DNA of 64,000 bases from Nicotiana tabacum (GCF_000715075.1 NC_134096.1:116992698-117056697); one strand, 5' to 3'. Positions 1 through 13,058 are shown, numbered from the stretch's first letter. Numbers and translations are program-made. Notes: generated by a model not told the origin, from the letters alone.

Positions 1-1031
<1,031 letters not shown>

Positions 1032-1179
1032 TAAAAATAATAAAGCATTAAATATTTCCTTAGGACTTGGACTTATGAACACGATTACAAGTCAACAAGT
1101 AATTAAACTCAAAATCATAATTCCCAACATATTGTGCTACTCATGTTAAAACTAAACTATTTTCAGCATATTCACTATT

Positions 1180-1224
1180 GTCCGACCCTTTTCCGGACCC
1201 TGCGCATAGCGGGAGTTTAGTGCA
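1180..1224 (+). repeat. Possible 3' tail of a SINE, cut by LTR insertion
   Basis: The words CCGGACCCTGCGCATAGCGG and GGGAGTTTAGTGCA resemble the conserved tail of a tRNA-derived SINE that I recall from Solanaceae genomes. The match stops exactly where the LTR terminus TGTCACGACCC begins at 1225, which suggests the LTR element inserted into the SINE. The family name rests on memory only. Confidence 0.35.
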
Positions 1225-2002
1225 TGTCACGACCCAAAATTCTAACATGTCGTGATGGCGCCTATTTCGATACTAGACAAGCCGACAATCTCAATAAATC
1301 ATAATTTCTTAAAGTTTAAAAAAAACATAATAATTTGAGTTTAATAAAAGGCCTCGCAATTTCCGATACAAACACTCCCAAAACCTGGTGTCACTGAGCA
1401 CATGAGCATCTAATATGAATACAAGTCCGGAAAATACGGTCTATAATAGTATAAGGCCAAATACAGTAAACAAGGAGATATGGAAGGAGAAACAAGGTCT
1501 GCGAAACACGACAGCTACTTCTGAATCTCCGAAAAATCAACTGTGTGCGAGAATCAACACCCGCTATGAACGGGAACACCTGGATCTGCACACAAAGTGC
1601 ATGGTGCAGTATGAGTACAACCAACTCAGTAAGTAACAATAATAAATAAAGAACTGAAGATAATGATGAGCTACACAGTTATAGTTCACTTTCAGTAATT
1701 ACAGCAAAGAATAGACATGCATTCAAATCCAGCAGTTTAAGTCAAATCAATTTTATGCAGTTCAAGTTCATATAATCCGGATATAAAAATCTTTCAGATA
1801 ATTCCACAATAATGACAGATAGCAACTAAGTGCAACAACAAATGAAAAGCAAGTACAGACTCTCAGGCAAGAGTCACTCAACTCGTCACAATAGCTCAAC
1901 CACTCGGCTCCCAGCCCTCAACACTCACACTCAATGGGTACCCGCGCTCATTGGGGGTGTTCAGACTCCGGATGGGCTCCTACAGCCCAAGCGCTATAAT
2001 CT

Positions 2003-2120
2003 GCACGGACAACTCACGTACTGCACAGACAACTCATGTGCCATAATATAAATATCCAGATCCGCACGGACAACTCACGTGCTATATTATAATATTTGGA
2101 TCTGCACGGATAACTCACAT
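2003..2120. repeat. Degenerate tandem repeat in the LTR
   Basis: The word GCACGGACAACTCACGT recurs near 2003, 2023 (one mismatch group), 2063 and 2104, separated by AT-rich spacers with TATAATA words. Spacings are about 20, 40 and 41 bases. The relative position in the LTR roughly matches the 48-bp tandem repeat of the related LTR at 8264-11081, although the unit sequence differs. Confidence 0.7.
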
Positions 2121-3002
2121 GCTATAATAATATATCTCACAATCAGGCCCTCGGCCTTGCTCAGTCATAAATCTCTCCAGTCTCTCGGGCTCTTAGAAAT
2201 CATGAAATCAGCCCAAACAACAATGATATGATGCATCGATAATGAACAATAGAGACTGAGATAAAATAATCAAGTAAACTGTGACTGAATATAAACAACA
2301 ATTAAGTAGATAGTTCAACATGCACACAACCTCTATGGGTCCCAACAGTACCAACATATAGCCTAAATATGGTTTCTAACATGACTTATAGTCAAATTTT
2401 CACAACTTATAGAGAGCACATAGTTATCAACAAGTTATTCACCTTTACAGTTTTCACGGGACGGACCAAGTCACAATCCCCTCTGTGCACGCCCACACGC
2501 CCGTCACCTAACATGTGCGTCATCTCCAAATTAATCACATGATACCAAATTCTGGGATTTCATACCCTCAGGACGAGATTTAAAATTATTACTTACCTCA
2601 ACAGCGTAGAACTCCTACTCCGGAATACTCTTTCCTCTCAAACCGGCCTCCAAATGACCCGAATCTAATCACAAGCAGTACAATACCATTAATATATGCT
2701 AAAGGAATCAATTTCACAAGAAAACTACTAAATTAGACTCAAAACCCGAAACTGGCTCAAACCCGGCCCCCGGGCCAACGCCTCAAAATCTGACAAAAAT
2801 CACAAAACCCGAAAGCACATTCACTCACGAGTCTAGCCATACCAAATTTATCAAAATCCAACATCATTTGCTCCCTCAAATCCCCAACTTACTCTCTCCA
2901 AAATTCCAAGCCCTAACTCTCTTATTTCACTTCAAAAATTCTACTAATTAGGTGAGAAAACAACGGAAAAACACCATAGCTAGGAGTATTAGAGCTCAAG
3001 CA

Positions 3003-3008
3003 ACTTAC
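3003..3008 (-). promoter_or_regulatory. Splice-donor consensus inside the LTR
   Basis: On the minus strand the sequence is GAG/GTAAGTT, a near-perfect plant 5' splice site, just downstream of the palindrome array in element orientation. The plus-strand Tekay LTRs have GTAAGTGATTC at the equivalent place (9379, 13456, 20850). Use of the site is inferred only. Confidence 0.4.
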
Positions 3009-3125
3009 CTCTGTGAAAACTCTTGAATCCCCTTCAAAAGTTACTCCAAAAGCTCCAAGGTTCGACTTGAAAATGGTGGAAATGAACAAAAATTCGCGAA
3101 GTCTTCTATCTATTGGTTCTGCCCA

Positions 3126-3462
3126 GGTTTTCGCACTTGTAGCTCCAAAATGCGCACCTGCGGAGCAGCTTTTGCGCACATATCTCCGCATCTGCGGAAA
3201 AATCACTTAAGTGCCCATCTCCGCACCTGCGCTCCCTATCCGCTTCTGCAACCTCGCAGGTGCAGAAAAGACCTCGCACCTGCGGCCACTGCCAGTCCTC
3301 CTCATTTCCGCATCTGCGACTGAGCCTCGCATCTGTGGGCTCGCAGATGCGACCACTTCTATGCACCTGCGGTTCCAGCCCAGGTCCTCTATGTCCGCAT
3401 ATGCGGCTTACCAAGCGCACCAGCGACCTCGCACCTGCGGCTTCCCCTCCACAGGTGCAGAA
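3126..3462. repeat. Array of CGCAnnTGCG palindromes in the LTR
   Basis: About a dozen short near-palindromes of the form CGCA-nn-TGCG (CGCACCTGCGG, CGCATCTGCG and relatives) lie irregularly spaced in 340 bases. The GC content is clearly higher than in the surrounding LTR. The array starts roughly 690 bases into the LTR in element orientation, as in the plus-strand relative (8949-9265). Reading frames across it are by-products of the repeated words. Confidence 0.85.
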
Positions 3463-4156
3463 ATACTAGTAGCAGCAGCTTCAGGTGCAATTTTTCAACT
3501 TCAAACAATCCATTAACCACCCGGAATCACCCCGAGGCTCTCGGGACCTCAACCAAACATACCAACACATCCCATGACATCATACGAACTTAGTCGAGCC
3601 TTTGAATCACTCAAAATAATATCAAAACACCAAATGACCCTCGGATTCAAGCCTAATAACTTCTAAATTTCCAAATTCCACCAATGATGCCGAAACCTAC
3701 CAAACCACGTCTGAATGACCTCAAATTTTACATACACATCACAAATGAAACCACGAACCTACTCCAATTTTCGAAAATCCATTCCGACCCCGATATCAAA
3801 TTTTCCACTGCCGACGAAAAATCGCCAAATTTCTAACTTTCGCCAATTCAAGCCTAATTCCACTACAGACCTCCAACTCACATTTTGGACGCACTCCTAA
3901 GTCCAATATCACCTAACGGAGCTAACAGAACCATCAAAGTTCAAATCCGAGATCGTTTACACATAAGTCAACATTCAGTTGACTTTTCCAACTTAAGCTT
4001 CTACTTTAGAGACTAAGTGTCTCAATTCACCCCGAAACCACTCCGGACCCGAACTAACTAACCCTATATAACACAATATAGCTGAAGGACACAAATAGAA
4101 GCAGAAATGGGAGAAACGGGGCTATAACTCTCGAAACGACCGGCTGGGTCGTTACA

Positions 4157-7124
4157 TCTTCCCCAACTAAACATACGTTCGTCCTCGAACGTGCTAGGAG
4201 TTGTTTCCAGGCCATCAAATCACTATTCCATCTTACCATGCACGTACCCGGGGGTGATCTCACGTCACCCTATTCTATATAGGCTTGACCACACAACATA
4301 ACTGAAAATCATTAATTTAACCTTAGCCCAAAAACCTTAGAGCCAAATTTCTAACATCCAGAATTCTTTTCAAGACCCGAACCTTACGTTTGCTCACTGT
4401 ATAAGTCCGAACGAGATGAATCGAGCCATAACTATAACCATAGATATAATCTTCTAACATATTACACAACTCGCATGCTCGTGGCACCATTCCTGATCAA
4501 AGTAACTACTCCCAAAACCAACCAAGTTCTAGTATTAAACCCCATATCAAACCAAACATCACCCCAAAAACTTCGTACATTGTTGATAATAAAAGAAACA
4601 CGCAGAATCTCGTAACCCCTTATCAGATCAGCAAGTCATGGAACTCTCTCGCCCCAACCAGAACCATAATCCCTTTCTTAGACGACTTTTAATGTCGTCT
4701 TCCCAAATATACCGTAATCAAACCTGACAGTACCCATTCGGGGTCCAACGACCTTATATTATTAAACACAACTATCCCACAGACATGCCACGCCAATATA
4801 ACTCAGAGCCATAAATTGTGCAATCTGTGCGCTAATACGCAACAATTCAAATGTACCCAGTCATGGAAAATGACTCAAATGAGAGAACTGCCCAGCCAGA
4901 TTAACAAGTACCGCCACAAAGAAATGCTGAAAATCCATCACACACCGTAGAACCATCTCACGATTCTAACACAAGGTTCATACCTTAACATAAACTCTAC
5001 TGCAATGCGCGACCCCATCCAAACGCTAGTCCATATTATCTACCTCGAGTCACCCTGCTCAAAAATTAATAACGACGGAAAGGCAAATGACAAAATGCCA
5101 CACGAAACCTGAAGGAACATAACCATTACGCAATCAATCATTCAATACCCAAATACCCATCTCGCTCGAATTCCACCATGAGGCCCCCAATAGAACCGCA
5201 CCATGTGTGCACATAACCAATGAACCACAACTCCTCGTAGCATAAAGGAGTAACCCATAGATCATTTCAGAACACGAATAAGTTCAACATCAACCGAATG
5301 TCACATCCTTCAATAATAGCAGTATGGAGCCAACCATTTCAACTCGGTGTAGAATACACATCTTAATTGGGCCTACTCATGGACCCCCAAATCAACTCTG
5401 CTCACCCACAAATAGATAAATAACCCTCCAAAAATCTACGACGACTGAATCATAATACATACTATCATCTGGCTAGCTTCGACCACGACTTCACAGTCAA
5501 CAACCATGAAACAATCTGCTCCTGACAACTCCTGGTCTCCAAATCCATAAAACACACAAACCACTATTTATGGTCCCATATCCACCACCCGAATGTCTAA
5601 CACATCTCTCGTACACGATCATCCCACGAGGAATACTTCCCACATTATTTCGTGCCACATAGCAGCGTCTTAAAATCAGCAGTCGATCAACCAGGAAAGT
5701 GTCGCAATACCTATGAAATATCCATAATTCAAAACATAGTGCGCCTTTTGAAATGTACACTCTCATCAAGCCATACCAAATAGTAATATCATTTACCTAG
5801 TCATCTGAAACCGTCCATGCTGCCTAAGAATTTTATGACCTTTCCTTCAAAACTGAACTGTGATCTCGCTCATATAAATCTCAATCCCACACAACATACC
5901 ACATCTACTATGCCATCCTGTGAAGAGTAACAAAATCTCATAATCAACTCTGAGTCACAAGCAGAATACATACTTGATCAGTCATAAACCTTCCATTTGA
6001 TCTCATCCCAAAGAAAATCCCAATACACAACATATTCCTCACGCCGGTAGAATATATACTCCTCGAACCGTGATAAAAACCATTGAGAACTCTTTGAAAT
6101 CTATTTGTACACAACCAAGCTATTAGAACCGAATCTCTCTAACTCAACCCAGCCACGCAGGTCGCCAAATCCAAGAATATTGCCACAAAGCACCTGTAGA
6201 AAACCTCCACATCATAAGCACCCAAAAGAACCAATCATATCTATTACCATACTGATCCAGCATGTTACCCATTTGTCCTATTCTCTCTGAGTTTCTTCTG
6301 AATCACCCTCAGGTTGATATTTCTCCTTGTCAGAACACTACTATCCTTACCCAAAGTTCACTACAAGACCTCCTAACACAAAACCACATCGTCCTAAAGC
6401 CCATAAGCCATTGTATTCTTCTTAAGCACCTTCATAAATACCCCAAACGTAACACTCACTCTGAAAATACCTTATGCGAATTTAAAAATTATTCCTTTTT
6501 CCTTTCTTATACTGAAAATGTAGCATCCATAGTCAAACAAAATTACTGCACGTCCCGATACCATCCAATGTAAGTAACTGATTCTAGTGATATACAAATT
6601 TGAAAAAATTTCAATTTCCACATATACATTTTGAATCCATTAGAACCCTCTTTATAGTCATCGATTCTGCTCAAATCTAATTTACTATGCCCCAAACGGG
6701 CCGAAAGACATGTGCTCCTTTAACATAGTCAACACTCAAATAAGTAACCCTGCCTTAACACGACCAACCAAATTCATACTTTGTGTGCACTACATCTTTC
6801 AAAATAACAACTTAATCATTCCAAAATTTGCATATTCCTATAGAGTGCCCTATAACCCATATTCAGAAATTTCCTTACTCGAGCCATCCTCGATCTCCAT
6901 CTCTGCAAGTCATAATTGATCCACAAGTATGCCTCCGGCCAAAACTAAAATTTAACACATAACTATGAAATCAAATTGTCAATAGCAGGCTCCCCCACTT
7001 AGCCTTAAGCTGCAATTATATAAAATTAAAACCCCCAAGGATTTCTCCATCTCAATTGTCAAGATCTCGCACCGTTAACCTGCCAAACTTCTCGAAGTCT
7101 TCTGTTAAGCTTCTCGAAGTCTTC
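4157..7124 (-). mobile_element. Degenerate non-coding interior of a Tekay-like element
   Basis: In element orientation this lies just upstream of the 3' LTR and ends in a purine-rich tract (AGTTGGGGAAGA). It has no long reading frame and no recognisable reverse transcriptase. It is colinear with the interior of the complete element at 12182-22425: the words at 5700-5760 (minus) match about 18000-18060, and those at 6985-7120 (minus) match about 16505-16640, with equal distances to the respective 3' LTRs. Identity looks modest, with many indels. The homology breaks at about 7102-7124, so roughly 1.5 kb of interior and the 5' LTR are missing. Confidence 0.7.
7088..7124. repeat. Short direct repeat at a rearrangement junction
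   Basis: CTTCTCGAAGTCTTC occurs at 7088-7102 and again at 7110-7124, exactly where the minus-strand interior stops matching its relative and just before plus-strand integrase sequence starts. It looks like a scar of end joining or replication slippage. Confidence 0.7.
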
Positions 7125-7137
7125 AAAAGTTAGAGAT

Positions 7138-8243
7138 TCTGGAGTGGAAATGGGAGCGGATCACTATGGATTTCGTGGTTGGACTTCCACGGACCCAGCG
7201 GAAGTTTTGATGCAGTTTGGGTGATTGTGGATAGGCTGACCAAGTCAACTCATTTCCTTCATGTGATGACTACCTATTCTTCCGAGCAACTGACTCAAAT
7301 TTATATCTGTGAGATTGTCAGGCTTCATGGCGTACCAGTATCCATCATCTCTGACCGGGGTACGCAGTTTACATCACGATTCTGGAGGGCCGTACAACAT
7401 GAGTTGGGTACTTGAGTGGAGCTGAGCACAACATTTCACCCTCAGACGGACGGGCAGTCCGAGTGCACTATTCAGATATTAGAGGATATGCTCCGTGCAT
7501 GTGTGATGGAGTTTGGAGGTTCATGGGATTATTTTTTGCCACTTGCGGAGTTTGCCTACAACAACAATTATCAGTCGAGTATTCAGATGGCACAGTATGA
7601 GGCCTTATATGGTAGGCGGTGTCGGTCTCAAATGGGTTGGTTCGAGCCGGTCGAGGCTAGGTTATTGGGTACAGACTTGGTCCAGGATGCTCTGGAGAAG
7701 GTTAAGGTGATTCAGGATCGACTTCGCACAACCCAGTCCAGACAGAAGCGTTATGCAGATCGGAAGGTTTACGATATTGCATTCATGATTGGAGAGCGGG
7801 TCCTGCTCCGGGTGTCACCCATGAAGGGTGTTATGAGGTTCTGAAAGAAGGGCAAACTGGGCCCAAGATTTATCGGCCCATTTGAGGTGTTGCGACATGT
7901 TGGGGAGGTTGCCTTTGAGCTTGCCTTGCCTCCCAGTCTAGCAGGAGTTCATCCGGTATTCCATATTTTTATGCTCCGGAAGTATCACGGTGATCCGTCT
8001 CATGTGCTGGATTTCAGCTTAGTCCAGTTGGACAAGGATCTATCTTATATTGAGGAGCCAGTGGCTATTTTGGACAGGCAGTTTCGAAAGCTGAGGTCAA
8101 AGAACATTGCTTCCGTGAAGGTTTAGTGGAGGGGTCAGCCAGTCGAGAAGGCGACTTGGGAGACCGAGCGTGATATGCACACCCGTTATCCTTATCTTTT
8201 CACCACTTCAGGTATGTCTCTATACTCGTTCGAGGACGAATGA
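7138..8243 (+). pseudogene. Ty3/gypsy integrase plus chromodomain remnant (Tekay clade)
   Basis: The frame opens inside the integrase core (MDFVVGLP) and runs through the second catalytic Asp region ([14 protein letters not shown]), the third catalytic region (HPQTDGQSE), the GARLL/ERVLLRVSP-type C-terminal part, HPVFHIFMLRKY, and a C-terminal chromodomain with KATWETERDM. An integrase with this chromodomain marks the chromovirus group, and the long LTR suggests Tekay/Del. It is broken by a 1-bp frameshift near 7203, a stop at 7413 (probably CGA to TGA), a stop at 7842 and another after KNIASVKV near 8124. Gag, protease, reverse transcriptase and RNase H are absent. The coding part ends 20 bases before the 3' LTR. 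Confidence 0.9.
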
Positions 8244-8250
8244 TTGTTTT

Positions 8251-8263
8251 AAGAGGGGGAGGA
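8251..8263 (+). other. Polypurine tract of the Tekay element
   Basis: AAGAGGGGGAGGA directly precedes the LTR start TGTAATG. This is the primer site for plus-strand DNA synthesis and fixes the orientation of the element. Confidence 0.85.
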
Positions 8264-8948
8264 TGTAATGTCCCGGCTGATCATTTTGAGAGTTATAGCC
8301 TCGATCCCCTATTCACTTCTTTCCCCGTATCGCTTTCTGCTTATGTGACTTGCTCGGAGGCTTTGGTTGTGTTTTCGGAGTGTTTTGGGACACTTAGTCC
8401 CTAAACGAAAGCTTAACTCTTAGGATTTTGACTATAGTTGGGACTATGTGAAGACGACTCCGGAATAGAGTTTGGTCAGTTCCGTTAGCTCCGTTGGGTG
8501 ATTTTGGACTTAGGGACGTATCCGGATTGTGTTTCGAAGGTCTGTAGGTGATTTTGGCTTGAATTGGCGAAAGTCGAATTTTTTGAGATATTGACCGGTA
8601 GTGGACTTTTTGATATCGGGGTTGGATTCCGATTCCAAAAATTGGAGTTGGTCCATAATGTCAATTATGACTTGTGTACCAAATTTGAGGTCAATCGGAC
8701 GTGATTTGATGGGTTTCGGCATCGGCTGTAGAAAGTTAAAGTTTCAAGTTCATTAAGTTTGAACCAGAGGGTAATTCATGTTTTTAGTGTTGTTTGATGT
8801 GATTCGATGGCTCGATTAAGTTCGTATGGTGTTTTAGGACTAGTTGGTATGTTTGGTTGAGGTCCTGGGGGCCTCGGGTGTGTTTCAGATGCTTAACAAA
8901 TTTAATTTGGACTTAGGCTATTTGCTGAAGATTTTCTGGTTTCTGGTG

Positions 8949-9265
8949 TTTTCGCACCTGCGGAGGGGACCACAAGTGCGGGATCGCACGTGTGGAAGGA
9001 GGAGCGCATGTGCGTTTTGGTCAATCTTGGTCTATGAGCGCAGGTGCAAAATGGGAGTCGCATCTGCGCATCCGCAGATGCGGAGGATTGACTGCATGAG
9101 CGAAAAGGGGCGGCCTGGGCAGAATCACAGATGCGGAAGGTCATCCGCAGAAGCAGTCCCGTAGGTGCGTGCCATGGTCAGCAGAAGAGGATCTTTGGAC
9201 ATTAAGCCATCTCCGCATCTGCGATGGAAATTCTGCAGGTGTGACTGGTAGTCCGCAGATGCAGA
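8949..9265. repeat. Array of CGCAnnTGCG palindromes in the LTR
   Basis: Motifs such as CGCACCTGCGG, CGCATCTGCGCATCCGCAG and TCCGCAGATGC recur with irregular spacing in about 315 bases. The upstream flank (GGGGGCCTCGGGTGTGTTTC, then ATTTGCTG...CTGGTTTCTGG) is homologous to the flank of the different array in the LTR at 12182. Confidence 0.85.
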
Positions 9266-9378
9266 ATCACTGGGCAAGGAAGGTCAAGTTTGAGGGTTTG
9301 ATTTCCATTTTCAATTTTGGGACTTTGAGAGATCGGTGTGAGGCGATCTTTTGAGGGTTCTTCAAGGAAATTATTGGG

Positions 9379-9384
9379 GTAAGT
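9379..9384 (+). promoter_or_regulatory. Splice-donor consensus inside the LTR
   Basis: GGG/GTAAGTGATTC follows the palindrome array by about 115 bases. The same ten-base word occurs in the related LTR at 13456-13466 and 20850-20860. Function as a leader donor is an inference. Confidence 0.4.
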
Positions 9385-10180
9385 GATTCTAACGCGGATT
9401 GGACTATATTTCATGAATCTATTACTATTTTCATCATCTAATTAGGGATTTGAGTTGAAAATTTTGGGGGAAATTGGTAGAAACTTCCTAAACTAAAATT
9501 TTGAGTTTTTAAAGGCAATTTGAGGTTGGATTCGAGTAATTCTTATATGGTTGGACTCGTGAGCGAATGGGTATTCATATTTTGTGACTTTTACCTGATT
9601 CCGAGACGTGGGCTCGGGGAGACTTTTTAGGGTGATTTTTTTAATTTCTTGCTTTAGATTTTATTAATTAATTAGATTAGTTTCTTATAATTGTATTTAT
9701 GGTATATAATTAATTTTTGCTAGATTTGGGCCATTCGGAGTCGGATATTCATGGAAAAGGCATTGTTACCGATTAATTGAGCTTGGTTCGAGGTAATTAG
9801 CTTGCCTAACCTTGTGTGGGGGAAATTCCCTTAGGATTTGGTATTGTTATGATATGTGAGCGTCATGTACGTGAGGTGACGAGTACGTACATGGGCTTTT
9901 TGTTGTAAAACCCGATTTATTTTACTGAGTAGTAACCTGTTTCCCTTTAATTTGAGTTATACCGTTTAAATGAGTATTAGTCTATTTTTATTCTTAATTG
10001 AGTTATTCCAATATGTGTAGTTATCCTGTTTAGTCTAATATCGCATGTCTACGTGCTTTAACTGCTTATTTGAACTTTGTGAAGCATGCCTAGTTGATTT
10101 CCTGCTTTTTCTTGTTCTTTATCAGTATAATTGTAGAAATCTTGCTGTTAATTATTGTATTTATCGGTTTGAGCTGTGTG

Positions 10181-10468
10181 TTTACTTTTGAGACTATGAG
10201 GCGGTTCCTTGGGAGTTCTCCTTGCACATTTACTTTTGAGATTACGAGGCGGTACCTCGTGGGTTCTCCCTGCATATTTACTTTTGAGACTACAAGGCGG
10301 TACCTCGAGAGTTCTCCCTGCACATTTACTTTTGAGACTACGAGGCGGTACCTCAGGAGTTCTCTCTGTATATTTACTTTTGAGACTTCGAGGTGGTACC
10401 TTGGGAGATCTCTTTGCTTATTTACTTTGGGACTACGAGACGGTATCTCGGGAGATTCCCTATTGTTT
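10181..10468 (+). repeat. Six tandem copies of a 48-bp unit
   Basis: The unit starts TTTACTTTTGAGACTACGAG and continues GCGGTACCTCGGGAGTTCTC. Starts are at 10181, 10229, 10277, 10325, 10373 and 10421, exactly 48 bases apart. Because 48 is a multiple of three, open frames with a 16-residue repeat appear on both strands; they are not evidence of a protein. The last unit is the most diverged. Confidence 0.95.
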
Positions 10469-11081
10469 ACCCCTGTATTGTACTGCTAGTTTTGCTGTGT
10501 TTTCCTTTTGTTAAATTCCAGTCTCTTAATATACTGTTATCCCCTCCTTTATTTATTATATACATATGGGCCTGACCTGACCTCGTCACTACTCAACCGA
10601 GGTTAGGCTTGGCACTTACTGAGTACCGTTATGGTGTACTCATGCTACTCTTCTGCACATATTTTTTGTATGCAGATCCAAGTACTTCTTATCAGCCCCG
10701 CTATTAGCTGAGAGTGCTTGCTTCTGAGACTTCAAGGTACATATGCTGCATCCGCAGACCTAGGAGTCCCCTTCTATTCTCCTTTATGTCAATTACCTTA
10801 TGCATTTTTTTTATTAGACTCTGTTGTATAGAGATACTAGTTTCCTCTTGTTGCTTGTGACTTATGATGTTTCGGGTTTTGGGAATTCTGTGTATTACTA
10901 GAGTGTTGGTTTTTTTTTGTACATGTCGAGCGACATTTCTACCAGTTATTAATTTATCTGTTGCAGATAGTTGATAAGTTTTACTTTTATTTTTGTTATT
11001 TCCGTATTTGTTTAGGCTTACCTAGTCATAGAGACTAGGTGCCGTTACGACGTCTTACGGAGGGAGTTTTGGGTCGTGACA

Positions 11082-11825
11082 GAATATGGTTAAATATGCA
11101 CAGGGAAACACATATAAGTATTATCAAATAAGCCTAACACACATGACTCCCTATTAGTACTATAGAACAAATTTAATTTCACAAGGAGGAATTTAAACAT
11201 ATAAAGTTTCATCACAAGGATCTCGTCCTTATATAACTTTCACCGCGGCTTGTAGCCCAGTTTAAACATATCAAATTATATTAAAATGCGAGGATCCCGT
11301 CCTTAGCTTTGAATCACAAGTAATATGCACATCATGCCAATTAAAATCTTTCCATTTTCTTCTTTAAAATAATTTCCGTTAAACAAGGTCACAACACATA
11401 ATGAACCCCCATACCGGTAACGGTAAGGCATATAATTCACAATTTGCAATTAATTATCCGGAAATTACATCAAAACTCACCAAAATGAGTAACAGAAAGC
11501 CACATTTAACCTCACAACTATTATTCGTGACCAAACACAGAATGATAGACATGGCTATCTCCATAGAATCTCCCAACAAGAGTAAACACATAAGTAGATT
11601 ATTGAATTACGAAGCTCACTCATAAGTGGAGCATATTAGGAGGACTCGCCTCGATACTCAGAACCGAATCAAGTTAAGGAAATTATTCTTTTATATTAAA
11701 TTGAGATTGTACCTGTAATGACATCATCTGGTGTAGCGACCTCAGCCATACTATAACAAATATATCAACGGGTCGGGCCTCCATCTCTAGGACGCCCTCT
11801 ACCCGCCCGTCCTCCACCCAGTTCT
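11082..11825 (-). repeat. Old degenerate repeat, probably LTR-derived
   Basis: No gene is visible. The inverted word AGGATCTCGTCCTT (11217-11230) recurs as AGGATCCCGTCCTT (11291-11304), and the style of the sequence read on the minus strand resembles the 3' part of gypsy LTRs. Around 11755-11825 the minus strand reads like the Gly/Arg-rich start of a gag-type protein. I could not define ends or family. Confidence 0.3.
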
Positions 11826-12020
11826 AGGATTGTATTTAGACATCGCTATTACTATGGAGTATTCACTTTATTTCAATCTTTATTTCTGCATTTGTTTCTT
11901 TGTTATTAATTAATTTAAAAATTATGTTAAAATGGCTAATATTATTCTAACGTTGGCTTGCCTAGCAAGTGAAATGTTAGGTGCCACCACGGTCCCGAAG
12001 GTGGAAATTTTGGGTCATGA
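11826..12020 (+). repeat. 3' end of an older gypsy LTR
   Basis: The segment finishes TTGGCTTGCCTAGCAAGTG ... GGTGCCACCACGGTCCCGAA ... TTTTGGGTCATGAC. This is the terminal pattern of the Tekay-like LTRs here (compare 14985-15037), with the end mutated from GGGTCGTGACA. The left limit is a guess. Confidence 0.45.
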
Positions 12021-12021
12021 C

Positions 12022-12181
12022 TGTCCCACTGTCGATTTTTAAAATGAATTTTAGATTTTAATCAGGAAAATTAGTAAATTCATATGGAATCAATTCCTGT
12101 GATTTTTATTGAGTATATTGAATTATTTATGACTAGATTTGAGGATTTCAGACACGACTTCGCGAGGCAAAGGTTTATTGG
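12022..12181 (+). repeat. Left part of an older LTR split by the 12182-22425 element
   Basis: The sequence up to CGCGAGGCAAAGGTTTATTGG continues, after removal of the inserted element and one copy of ATTGG, directly into AATCTTGAATTTGG at 22431. The joined sequence reads as the continuous middle of a gypsy LTR. The last five bases form the left target-site duplication. Confidence 0.55.
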
Positions 12182-13058
12182 TGTAACGACCCGACCGGTC
12201 ATTTTGAGCTCTAGTACGTGATTCAGCGGTTTGAGACCCTGAGCAGCTTCACTTCAGGTATTATGCCTTGTACGTATAGTCGGAATTTAATTTCGGGAAG
12301 TTCGGAGTTGATTTGGAAAGAAAATTCTAATTTCGGAAGCCTTAAGTTGGAGAAATTGACTAAAGTGTGATTTTTGAGTAAACGACCTCAGAATCGGGAT
12401 TTGAAGGTTCCAACAGGTTCATATGATGATTTTGGACTTGGGCGTATGCCCGAAGCGGGTTTTGGATGACCCTGGAGCGTTTCAGCACCTATTATGGAAG
12501 TTGGCATTTTGGAAGAATTCCCTAAATTTGAGTTGAAGTGCATTTCAATGCTATCGATGTCCGTTTGGGATTCTAAGTCTGGGAATAGCTCCGTATGGTG
12601 ATTATGGTATTAGGAGTGCGTCCAAATGTGGATTTGGAGGCCCGTAGGTCATTTCGGGGTCATTTGGCGAAAGTTGGAAATTTGGTTAATTTTGAGAAGT
12701 TTGACCGGGAGTGGACTTTTTGATATCGGGGTCGGATTCCGATTCCGAAAGTTGGAGTAGGTCTGTAATGTCAAATGTGACTTGTGTGCAAAATTTGAGG
12801 TCAATCGGGCGTAATTTGATAGGTTTCGGCACCGAATGTAGATGTTTGAAATTCTAAAGTTTATTAAGCTCGAATTGGGGTGTGATTCATGATTTTGATG
12901 TTGTTTGATGTGATTTGAGGCCTTGAGTAGGTCCGTGTTATGTTGTGGAACTGGTTAGTGTGATTGGACAGGGTCCCGGGGGCCTCAGGTGTGTTTCGGA
13001 GTAGTTTCGGACCAAAACGGAATGATTTGCTACTGCTGTTACTGGTATCTGGTTTCCT

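Larger units (their letters stand above)
1225..4156 (-). repeat. Long LTR of a Tekay-type Ty3/gypsy element (minus orientation)
   Basis: The ends are TGTCACGACCC on the plus strand at 1225 and GGGTCGTTACA ending at 4156, i.e. an LTR of about 2.93 kb that reads TGTAACGACCC...GGGTCGTGACA on the minus strand. A purine-rich tract abuts it at 4157 in element orientation, so this is a 3' LTR. Its first 600 bases are clearly related to the plus-strand LTR at 8264. It contains a palindrome array (3126-3462), a minus-strand splice-donor consensus (3003-3008) and a short tandem repeat (2003-2120). The matching 5' LTR is missing. The left flank GTGCA is not repeated at any visible partner end. Confidence 0.85.
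8264..11081 (+). repeat. 3' LTR of a Tekay element (plus orientation)
   Basis: Runs from TGTAATGTCCC, right after the polypurine tract, to GGGTCGTGACA at 11081, about 2.82 kb. Its backbone is related to the minus LTR at 1225-4156 and, more distantly, to the LTRs at 12182 and 19577. It contains a palindrome array (8949-9265), a splice-donor consensus (9379-9384) and six tandem 48-bp units (10181-10468). The left LTR of this element is not in the window. The base after the LTR starts GAATA; no partner target duplication is visible. Confidence 0.88.

Noticed and set aside
3013..3516. Overlapping frames with repeated HLR/RTCG words on both strands
   Set aside because: They come from the CGCAnnTGCG palindrome array; frames on both strands and no domain.
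10090..10514. Frames with a 16-residue repeat on both strands
   Set aside because: Produced by the 48-base tandem repeat, whose length is a multiple of three.
8264..11081. Solo LTR
   Set aside because: Integrase-chromodomain sequence and a polypurine tract lie directly upstream, so it is the 3' LTR of a truncated element.
1225..11081. Foldback DNA transposon, because of the large inverted arms
   Set aside because: The arms are LTRs with polypurine tracts and retroelement interior; no transposase and no matching target duplication.
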